From: DASVXQ01 sp046727955
GTDB taxonomy: Bacteria; Actinomycetota; CALGFH01
Length of the DNA: 39,965 nt
Assembly: GCA_046727955.1 (NCBI GenBank)
Contig: JBKPDO010000011.1
Coordinates: forward strand, 1 to 39,965
Direction of reading: 5' to 3'
In this document: positions 14,847 through 21,064 of the stretch, one piece after another
Numbering within the stretch: position 1 is the stretch's first letter
Layout: each line of letters starts with the position of its first letter
Program-made: the position numbers and the translations under genes
Notes under the pieces: model-generated
Database searches by the model: none
The model's input: the letters and a program-made list of their open reading frames with translations, nothing else
Told to the model about the DNA's origin: nothing

Positions 14847-15994
14847 TGCCCCGCCACGGCAGCAACATCAAGCGGACCCAGGGCGGTAGATGGCAAGCCA
14901 GCTATCGCCTGCTGAACGGCAAGGAAGTCAGCAAGACGTTCGACCGCCATGTGGACGCGGACTCCTGGCGCCGGCAGGGCATCGAGCAGCGGGACCGGCC
15001 GCAGCAGCTCGACCCGAGGGCCGGGCGGGTCACGGTCCGGGAGTACGGGGAGCGGTGGCGCGCCGCGCAGCTGCAGCACCGGCCGACCACCCGCGCGCTG
15101 GTCGACAGCGTCCTGCACGAGCACGTCTACCCGCACCTCGGCAGCCTCGAGATCGGCCGGGTGCTCCCGAGCGACGTGCAGGCGCTCGTCAAGCGCTGGC
15201 AGGACGACGGCGCGGCGCCATCCACGATCCGGCAGGCCAGGTGGACGCACGTGCGGTCCATGTTTGCCGCCGCGGTCCGGGACGGCGTGATCGCCACGAC
15301 GCCCTGCACCGGCAGCATCCGGCTCCCCGAGATCGTCACCACCCGGCCGGTGCCGCTCACCGCCACCCAGGTGCAGCACCTGGCCGATGCGATCGACCCG
15401 CGTTACCGGGCGATGGTGCTGCTCGGCTTCGGCACCGGCCCGAGGATCAGCGAGGCGCGCGGCCTCACGCTCGGCAACGTGGACTTCCTCGGCCGCGAGA
15501 TCGCCTATACCCAGCAGCTCGGCCCCAAGCCGCCCTACCCGTTCAGTCCGTTGAAGAACTCGCGGCGCTCGCCGTCGCGGGTCGTGCCAGCGCCCGCCTA
15601 TGTGCTCGAGGCCTTGTCGGAGCACCTGCGCCTGCACGGGACGGGCGAGCGGGACCTGCTGTTCACCACCATCGGCGGGAAGCCGGTCGGGGGTGGCCGG
15701 TTCAGCATGGCATGGCGGGCGGCGACGCGGGCGGCTGGCCTGCCGGACAGCGTCACCTACCACCACCTGCGGCACAGCTACGCCAGCGAGGCGCTCGTGC
15801 AGGGCCTGTCGGTGGTGGAGGTCGCCGAGCTGATCGGCGACACTGTCACCCAGGTCGAGCGGACGTACGGCCATCCGACCGTGGACTTCCGCCGGCGGGC
15901 GCGGCTGGCGGTGGAGGCGATCTGGACGGCGCGCGAGCCGGTTGCGGAGCCTATGCGGACTGCAGGCGCTGTCGACGGTCATCAGCGCAGGTAG
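14846..15994 (+). CDS. Tyrosine site-specific integrase, 382 aa
   Basis: Phage-type tyrosine recombinase. The N-terminal arm-binding part (GSNIKRTQGGRWQASYRL) is followed by an SAM-like core-binding domain at about 60-160 (VTVREYGERWRAAQL..., STIRQARWTHVRSMFAAAVRDGVI). The catalytic domain shows Arg200 in GTGPRISEARGL, the H-x-L-R box at 306-309 (YHHLRHSYAS) and the nucleophile Tyr341 (ERTYGHP). The usual GH before the tyrosine is GD here (331-332). The ATG overlaps the repressor stop. It ends 15 bp before the attR core, the normal position for an integrase gene. It should recombine the 17-bp cores at 6594 and 16010. Confidence 0.92.
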   Translation: MPRHGSNIKRTQGGRWQASYRLLNGKEVSKTFDRHVDADSWRRQGIEQRDRPQQLDPRAGRVTVREYGERWRAAQLQHRPTTRALVDSVLHEHVYPHLGSLEIGRVLPSDVQALVKRWQDDGAAPSTIRQARWTHVRSMFAAAVRDGVIATTPCTGSIRLPEIVTTRPVPLTATQVQHLADAIDPRYRAMVLLGFGTGPRISEARGLTLGNVDFLGREIAYTQQLGPKPPYPFSPLKNSRRSPSRVVPAPAYVLEALSEHLRLHGTGERDLLFTTIGGKPVGGGRFSMAWRAATRAAGLPDSVTYHHLRHSYASEALVQGLSVVEVAELIGDTVTQVERTYGHPTVDFRRRARLAVEAIWTAREPVAEPMRTAGAVDGHQRR

Positions 15995-16553
15995 GAGCGA
16001 TATCGGTGATGTTGAGCCGGAACAGCTCCCACGCCTTCCCGAACTGGCGGCGATGCCGCGCCAGGTCGCCGAGCAAGATGCGGACCGCCTCGCCGACGAA
16101 CCAGCGGCGCGGAACCGCCGGGGTGGGGGCGACGTTGTCGATCAGCACCACCCGCCCACCCGGGGCGACGAGCTCGCGGATGCCCCGCAGGGTCTGCTCC
16201 AGGTCGTCGACGTGGTGCAGGGCGTAGGCGCTCAAGACCAGGTCAAAGGTGCCGTCGAAATCGGCGCGGACGCTCTGGAGGTCCCGTTCCTGATAGGTGA
16301 TGCGGGGCATGCGGCGGCGGGCGCGGGCGAGCTGGAGCATCGGCGCGGAGACGTCCACGGCCAGGACCTGCCGGTAGCGGGTCGCGAGCGTGGCGGCGTG
16401 GCGGCCGGTGCCGCAGCCCAGGTCCACCGCCCGCTCCCCGCCCTGGTCGGGCAGCAGCGATTGCAGGTAGGCATCGAGGGGGCCGCCGACCAGCTCGGCG
16501 AAGCGGTCGAACGACTCGGCGAGCTGGTCGAAGGAGCGGGCACGCGCCGTCAT
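15951..16553 (-). pseudogene. Class I SAM-dependent methyltransferase, 3' end displaced by the element
   Basis: The Rossmann-fold core is intact: motif I VDLGCGTGRHAATLA (43-57), post-I VLAVDVSAPML (63-73), motif II/III region FDLVLSAYALHHVDDLEQTL (103-122) and LVAPGGRVVLIDNV (128-141). The frame follows the chromosomal gene to LFRLN at residue 181 and then reads 19 foreign codons from the element before a stop at 15951. The native last 50 codons lie at 6442-6606. The present product would be 200 aa with an altered tail, and may or may not keep activity. It starts 5 bp downstream of the solute-binding protein gene stop. The substrate is unknown; the fold resembles UbiE/Methyltransf_11 enzymes. 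Confidence 0.85.
16010..16026. repeat. Right attachment site core (attR), 17 bp
   Basis: TGTTGAGCCGGAACAGC, identical to the left core at 6594-6610. It is in frame with the methyltransferase codons for L-F-R-L-N and lies 15 bp beyond the integrase stop codon. Confidence 0.88.
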
Positions 16554-16557
16554 GGCG

Positions 16558-17721
16558 TCACCGCAGCCCGATGGCCGGGTCGATGAACTGGTTGGTGCCG
16601 ACCTGCGCTGGGGTCAGGCCCGGTTTGATGGGCTTGCGCTGGCCGGCGAAGATCGGCCGGGCGATGTCGATCAGCCGCTGCAGCCGGCGGGTGTCGAAGT
16701 TGCCGAGGGTGCGGTCGGGGCCGTTGGCGACGATGCCGAGCCGGCGCATCTGCGTCACGGCGAACTCGGCGTTGCCCTTGGTGTAGATGAAGCCGCCCTT
16801 GTAGGCGTCCACCAGCTTGAGGATCAGGTCGATGGCCGGGCCGGGCGTGGCCATGAAGTCGACCTGCGCCTGTTGCAGGATCGGCACCAGCCGCGCCAGG
16901 CACGCCGACAGGGCCTGCTGCTTGTCGGCGCGCACGGCCAGGACGTTGGCGTAGTTGGGGTAGCCGGTGTCGTAGATCAGCTGGTAGGCGACCGGGCGGC
17001 CCCACGCCTTGACCTCGTGCTGGTAGGTGTAGGGCTCGTTGGTCGCATAGCCCTGCACGGCGATCTTGCCGCCGGAGGCCACGAACGCGGAGGGGGAGCC
17101 GTCGTAGGAGCCGTCGACCTGGCGCTTGCGCAGGATGCCCGAGCCGACCAGGTAGTCCATGTAGGTGTTGGCCTGGAAGTACAGCACCTTCTCGTCGGTC
17201 TGGCCGATGTCGGCGATGGTGTGCCAGTCGGGATGGCTCTTGGGGTCCCACAGCAGGATCTGGGGGTCCAGCTCCATCGGCGCGACCACGCCGATGACGG
17301 GCTGGGTTTGGGAGAGCTGGATGATCTGGTCGGGGTTGAGCATGCCCAAGGTGATCGAGGGGTCCTGGTACATCAGCGCGGCGGCGGTCTGGAAGCCGAC
17401 CGCTGGGCCGCCGGCGCGGACCTGGAGGCGCACCCCGGTGCTCTTGCCGTGGACGGCCAGCGGGCCGGTGACGCGCTTGCGACTTGGGTCGATCCTGTAG
17501 CCATTGCCGAGGAGCTGGTAGACGGCGCCGTGCTCGGACTGGGGGAACCAGCTGGTCTGCACGACCACCGGGTCCGGGCAGACCCCCTTGAGGCTGACGC
17601 CTCCGCTGGCCGCGGGTGGCGCCGACCCGCCGTCGCGGCCGGTCCCACTGGAGCACGCCCCCATTACCAGCGTCAGGCCGAGCACGCCCGCCAGCAATCT
17701 GAGCACCCTGGTTCCAACCAA
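16558..17721 (-). CDS. ABC transporter substrate-binding lipoprotein (NMT1/SsuA-TauA type), 387 aa
   Basis: Periplasmic-binding-type protein anchored as a lipoprotein. The signal sequence (LRLLAGVLGLTLVMGACSS) carries a lipobox ending in MGAC. The mature part has VVVQTSWFPQSEHGAVYQLLG near its start and a two-lobed layout (GGPAVGFQTAAALMYQDPSI, VIGVVAPMELDPQILLW, GGKIAVQGYATNEPYTYQHE), typical of binding proteins for nitrate, sulfonate or thiamine precursors. The TTG at 17719-17721 is chosen because AAGGAGG lies 9 bp before it and it starts directly at the signal peptide; the open frame upstream to 17751 lacks such a signal. No permease or ATPase gene is adjacent. The methyltransferase follows directly. 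Confidence 0.8.
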   Translation of the reverse strand: MVGTRVLRLLAGVLGLTLVMGACSSGTGRDGGSAPPAASGGVSLKGVCPDPVVVQTSWFPQSEHGAVYQLLGNGYRIDPSRKRVTGPLAVHGKSTGVRLQVRAGGPAVGFQTAAALMYQDPSITLGMLNPDQIIQLSQTQPVIGVVAPMELDPQILLWDPKSHPDWHTIADIGQTDEKVLYFQANTYMDYLVGSGILRKRQVDGSYDGSPSAFVASGGKIAVQGYATNEPYTYQHEVKAWGRPVAYQLIYDTGYPNYANVLAVRADKQQALSACLARLVPILQQAQVDFMATPGPAIDLILKLVDAYKGGFIYTKGNAEFAVTQMRRLGIVANGPDRTLGNFDTRRLQRLIDIARPIFAGQRKPIKPGLTPAQVGTNQFIDPAIGLR

Positions 17722-18023
17722 TTTCGACAACCTCCTTGGCAGCAGGCACACGGAAATAGGCGGGCCATAAGCCGCGCTTCATTTGTGCGCATCAATATAA
17801 TGCTGCCACGATGAGGCGGTTGACATCAAATGTCGCGGAAAATATCCGCGCCCCTAATAAAGGCGGCCTGAGAATTCCGTGAGGGACGAGCACGGCCGCT
17901 CGGGGAGCCGGAGATCCAGGCGACCGGGCGGCCCCGCTCCGGTCTCGCCACCTGGGGACTGGAATGCTCGTCGGCGACGGCGCAGACTAGGTCCTACCAG
18001 GCCCGATCTTCGTGGGGTGCCTT
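17722..18023. promoter_or_regulatory. Divergent intergenic region with two inverted repeats
   Basis: About 300 bp without a gene. It has the most AT-rich stretch of the neighbourhood around 17795-17870. Two symmetrical sites stand side by side: GACAT-CAA-ATGTC (17822-17834) and CGCGGA-AAATA-TCCGCG (17834-17850). A TATATT on the minus strand near 17798-17803 could be the -10 of the binding-protein gene. Together these suggest a regulated promoter, but no regulator gene is adjacent. The rest shows nothing recognisable. Confidence 0.4.
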
Positions 18024-18740
18024 ATGTCGAGCTATCAAGGTCAGCTGCCAGAGCTGCTCCCAGTGCTCTCTCGAGGAAAGCACCGCAGCCCGCGCAAGGG
18101 CGCGTGCTTCATGGAGTTTGCCTCGTTGCTCGCGGGCGAGCGCTGGAGTGACCATCCGGCGTGCACCCACCCGCTGCTCGCCGCTGTCGCCAGGTACGTC
18201 AACGACCACACCTCCGACTCCGCCCGTCCACGGCTGGCCGAGCTGATCCCGTCGGTGATCGGCCTGACCGGCGAAGACGTCCGCATCGACGCCCGCATCG
18301 CGCTGCGCTGCGCCGCGATGGCACTGCCCGTCGTGTCGGACGAGCGCCAGCGCATCATGGCGGTCTCCGTGCTGTCGTGCGAGCGCGTCCTGGCCGAGCT
18401 GGACGGGCGGCGGCCGGGGACTGTCGAGGAGCAGAGCAGCTCCGCGCTGGCTCAGGTTCCGCGGGCCGCGGAGTGGGCCCGCCAGTTCACGAGCGGCGTC
18501 GTGACCTCTGCAAAGCGCTTCCGCCGGCACGCCGCGCCCAGCATTGTCCACAGCGCGGTCGAGGGGATCGCGCACGCCTGCGTGCCAGACCCGGACGGGA
18601 TGCTCCGCGCTCTGCTCGTCGGAGCGATCGATGAATGCGCTGCCTGGGTTGGCCGCGACCCGAGCCGCGGCGCCGCGCTGGACCCCGCATTGTGGGTGAG
18701 CGCCTGCCGGCTCACTGGAGGGTCAGCCAGGGCGCGCTGA
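18024..18740 (+). CDS. Conserved hypothetical protein, 238 aa
   Basis: I recognise the opening (RGKHRSPRKGACFMEFASLLAG, then ERWSDHPACTHPLLAAVAR) as a recurring actinobacterial hypothetical family of unknown function. The protein is mostly helical and Ala/Arg-rich, with no signal peptide and no membrane segment. The segment EWARQFTSGVVTSAKRFRRHAAP is basic. The ATG at 18024 (MSSYQG) is preferred; one four codons earlier (18012) is possible. It stands alone and converges on galT. There is no evidence linking it to a pathway. Confidence 0.65.
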   Translation: MSSYQGQLPELLPVLSRGKHRSPRKGACFMEFASLLAGERWSDHPACTHPLLAAVARYVNDHTSDSARPRLAELIPSVIGLTGEDVRIDARIALRCAAMALPVVSDERQRIMAVSVLSCERVLAELDGRRPGTVEEQSSSALAQVPRAAEWARQFTSGVVTSAKRFRRHAAPSIVHSAVEGIAHACVPDPDGMLRALLVGAIDECAAWVGRDPSRGAALDPALWVSACRLTGGSARAR

Positions 18741-18769
18741 CCCGCCTGGCGCTGGGAGGGGGAGTGGAT

Positions 18770-19843
18770 TCACCCTCCAGCCTGGCGCAACAGCTCGGCC
18801 GCCTGCTCAGGCACCACGTCGTTGATGTACACGCCGGCGCCTGACTCGCTGCCGGCCAGATACTTCAGCCTGGTGGACGAGCGCCGTGCGGTGAGCACCT
18901 GCAGGCTGAGATGGGCCAGCTCCCGGTCGACCGACACCGGGGCCTGGTGCCAGGCGGCGACGTAGGGGGCTGGCCGGTCGAACAGGCCGTCGAAGCGCCG
19001 CAGCACGTCGGCGTGGAGGACGACCAGCTCGTCGCGCTCGTCCTCGGTAAGGGCCGGCAGGTCCGGCACGTGGCGGCGCGGGTAGACGTGCACCTCGAAC
19101 GGCCAGCGGGGGGCCCAGGGCACGAAGGCCACAAAGCGCTCGCTGCTGGCCACCACCCGCTCGCCGCCGGCCTGCTCGCCGGCGGCAAGATCGCAGAACA
19201 GGCAGCCACCGGTGCGGCGGCGGTGGCGCTCGGCCGAGCGCAGCGCCCGCTCCAGCCGCGGCGGCACGAACGGGTAGGCGTAGATCTGACCGTGCGGGTG
19301 GTGCAGAGTGACGCCGATCTCCTCGCCGCGGTTCTCGAAGCAGAACACGTACTCGACCCCCGCCAGGCGCGACAGCTCGATGGTCCGGTCCACCCAGACC
19401 GCGGCGATAGTGCGGAGCCGGCGCTCCGGCAGCCGCCAGAAAGAGGCGTCGTGGTCGCTGGTGTAACAGAGCACCTCGCAGCGGCCGGTCCCGGCGCGGC
19501 GGGCCAGCGGACCGCCTTCCTCCGGGACTGGCGGCACGCCGGTGGCCAGCGAGGGGAAGCGGTTCTCGAACACCACCACGTCGTAGTCCTTGGCGGGGAT
19601 CTCCGTCAGCCGATCCGGAGTCGAGGGGCACAGCGGGCACTGCTCAGCGGGGGGAAGGTGGGTGCGACCCTGCCGGTGCGAGGCGATCACGACCCATTCG
19701 TCCAGTACCGGGTCACGGCGGATCTGCGAGCTGGTGTCGGTCGCCGGCAGGTCGCGGGCGTCGGCGTGGCGCTCGTTGCCGGCCACCTCGTCGAAGTAGA
19801 TCAGCTCGCGACCGTCGGCCAGCCGGGTCGACGTCTTGCGCAC
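18770..19843 (-). CDS. galT: Galactose-1-phosphate uridylyltransferase, 357 aa
   Basis: Leloir-pathway enzyme that swaps UMP between UDP-glucose and galactose-1-phosphate, releasing glucose-1-phosphate. Evidence: the zinc Cys pair in QCPLCPSTPDR, FENRFPSL, the active-site HHPHGQIYAYP (catalytic His in HPH, residues 182-184 of this start), and a second half with CLFCDLAAGE and FEVHVYPRRHVPDL. The start is GTG at 19841-19843, with GGAGGGAG upstream; the frame is open to 19900 but that part looks non-coding. No galK or galE is adjacent. An aldose-1-epimerase-like gene, damaged, occurs 13 kb away. Confidence 0.9.
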   Translation of the reverse strand: MRKTSTRLADGRELIYFDEVAGNERHADARDLPATDTSSQIRRDPVLDEWVVIASHRQGRTHLPPAEQCPLCPSTPDRLTEIPAKDYDVVVFENRFPSLATGVPPVPEEGGPLARRAGTGRCEVLCYTSDHDASFWRLPERRLRTIAAVWVDRTIELSRLAGVEYVFCFENRGEEIGVTLHHPHGQIYAYPFVPPRLERALRSAERHRRRTGGCLFCDLAAGEQAGGERVVASSERFVAFVPWAPRWPFEVHVYPRRHVPDLPALTEDERDELVVLHADVLRRFDGLFDRPAPYVAAWHQAPVSVDRELAHLSLQVLTARRSSTRLKYLAGSESGAGVYINDVVPEQAAELLRQAGG

Positions 19844-20138
19844 CGCGCTCTCCCTCCCGGACCCCCTGGTTCGCGGGTGATCGTAGTCAAGGAGAGCCAA
19901 TCGGCGTCGACGATCGCCTCGATCCCGAGCTGGTCGAGGCCTGCTCCGCCTGGTTCGCGGGAGTCGAGGACGCCTACTGTGCCGGCGGCGTGGTCGGCCC
20001 GAGGCCGGAGCTGCCGCCGCGGGCGGACCCGCAGGCCCGCCTGCTGGCGATGTTCGGACGCACCGGGTAGGCCTTCACACCGCAGTGGCTACGCGAACGA
20101 AGGTGTTCGGCTAGGTCGGACGGCCTGGCCAGGCCTGG

Positions 20139-20849
20139 CTAGCGGCCGCGGCGCCCGCGCCGCGGCCGCTCTTCCGCGGCCACCCCGGGCTCCTCTTCGT
20201 CCTTGTCGGCTTTCTCATCCTTCTCGTCTACTTCGACCACCTCGTCTTCTTCGGTCTCCTCGTCCTCCCCTTCGAAGCCCTCCTCGCCCTCGATGAGCTC
20301 CTCGCCCTCGAGCTCGTCGACGTCGATGTCGGCGTCCTCGGCGACTACGTCGACCTCCTCGGCCGCCTCGGCCGCCTCGGCGTCCTCGGCCTCCGTCTCC
20401 TCCTCCGCGTCGTCGGCGCTCACCCCACCCACCGCCTCGTCGCTGGTCTCGTCCCGGTCGACGAGCGCGGCGAGCGTGCGGCGGGTCGAGCTGAGGCTGC
20501 TGGCCGGCTCGGGCGAGTACCTGGCCTTCAGCGCCTCGCTGGCCGCCTCCTCCACGGTCAGCTCCGCCAGCGGGTCCGCCTCGAGGCGCTCCTCGGGGAT
20601 CGGCTTGCCGCTCAGCACCGAGCGGCCGTAGGCGCCGCGCGCCAGTCGCTCCTCCGCCCGCTCCAGCGCCGACCAGCGGTCCCGGAGCGAGCGGCTGACC
20701 GCCCGGCCGGTCTCCTCGGCGATCCGCCAGTTGGCGTCGTCGACCTCGTCGCCCTGGTCAGGAGCGGTGGCGCCGATCTCGGTCCGGAGCAGGCGCTCGA
20801 GCCGGGCGCGTTCGTTCGCGAGCAGCTCTTGTGCTCGTGCCTTGTCCAT
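20139..20849 (-). CDS. DksA/TraR-like protein lacking all zinc cysteines, with long acidic tail, 236 aa
   Basis: The N-terminal helical hairpin (RAQELLANERARLERLLR...DRWSALERAEERLARGAYG) and the following GRSVLSGKPIPEERLEA align by eye with the DksA/TraR pattern YGxCxxCGxxIPxxRLxAxP..CxxC. The four zinc cysteines are replaced by Ser77, Ser80, Thr98 and Glu101. From about residue 130 to 225 comes a low-complexity tail of Glu, Asp, Ala and Val, ending in a basic RPRRGRRGR. A structural zinc site is therefore absent, and the acidic tail suggests binding to RNA polymerase, basic proteins or DNA-mimic behaviour. It starts at an ATG. It is divergent from the HAD remnant and GH65 gene. Function unproven. 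Confidence 0.7.
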   Translation of the reverse strand: MDKARAQELLANERARLERLLRTEIGATAPDQGDEVDDANWRIAEETGRAVSRSLRDRWSALERAEERLARGAYGRSVLSGKPIPEERLEADPLAELTVEEAASEALKARYSPEPASSLSSTRRTLAALVDRDETSDEAVGGVSADDAEEETEAEDAEAAEAAEEVDVVAEDADIDVDELEGEELIEGEEGFEGEDEETEEDEVVEVDEKDEKADKDEEEPGVAAEERPRRGRRGR

Positions 20850-20952
20850 CGGCGTTCCTCATCGGTTGAAATCGAGCCTGCGATGCATCACCAAAGATTC
20901 CCAGGATGGTGCCAGGTGCGCAGGGCGTGCGCCACGGGGTAATGAGTAGGCT

Positions 20953-21048
20953 ATGAGCGTGGATGGCGTCATCTTCGACATCGACGGCGTGCTGGTGGAC
21001 TCGCCCCACGAACGGGCCTGGCGCGAGTCGCTGCAGCAGCTTCGGCAG
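20953..21048 (+). pseudogene. N-terminal remnant of a HAD beta-phosphoglucomutase-like gene
   Basis: The ATG at 20953 opens DGVIFDIDGVLVDSPHERAW, the motif I region of a beta-phosphoglucomutase-type HAD enzyme, but after about 32 codons the match stops. The frame then runs uselessly over the GH65 gene in another phase. The remaining roughly 200 residues (cap domain and motifs II-IV) are missing. In related operons a complete HAD gene of this kind precedes a GH65 gene. A deletion removing most of it, while keeping the promoter-proximal start near GH65, explains the arrangement. Whether the peptide is still translated, perhaps to couple GH65, cannot be told. Confidence 0.72.
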
Positions 21049-21064
21049 GGAGCGTGGAGCGGCG

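Larger units (their letters stand above)
6594..16026. mobile_element. 9.4-kb integrated satellite-like element encoding integrase and HK97-type capsid
   Basis: Bounded by 17-bp direct repeats, with the tyrosine integrase next to the right end. Cargo in order from the right: integrase and XRE repressor (plus strand), then on the minus strand an AlpA-like HTH protein, two small proteins, an AAA ATPase, a zinc-finger peptide, a Toprim protein, a DUF7715-like protein, an HNH endonuclease, a Cys4 protein, a small acidic protein, a major capsid protein and two small proteins. A lone plus-strand gene and a second Xis-like HTH gene lie by attL. Most neighbours overlap by ATGA-type junctions. Portal, large terminase, protease and tail genes are absent. 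The content and order recall phiRv1/phiRv2-type elements and capsid-encoding phage satellites. Net length between repeat starts is 9416 bp. Confidence 0.87.

Noticed and set aside
19915..20069. Short plus-strand frame reading IGVDDRLDPELVEAC... to RTG
   Set aside because: Amino-acid composition looks protein-like, but no ATG, GTG or TTG start was found and the upstream part overlaps galT antisense; could be the tail of a lost gene, but this is not supportable.
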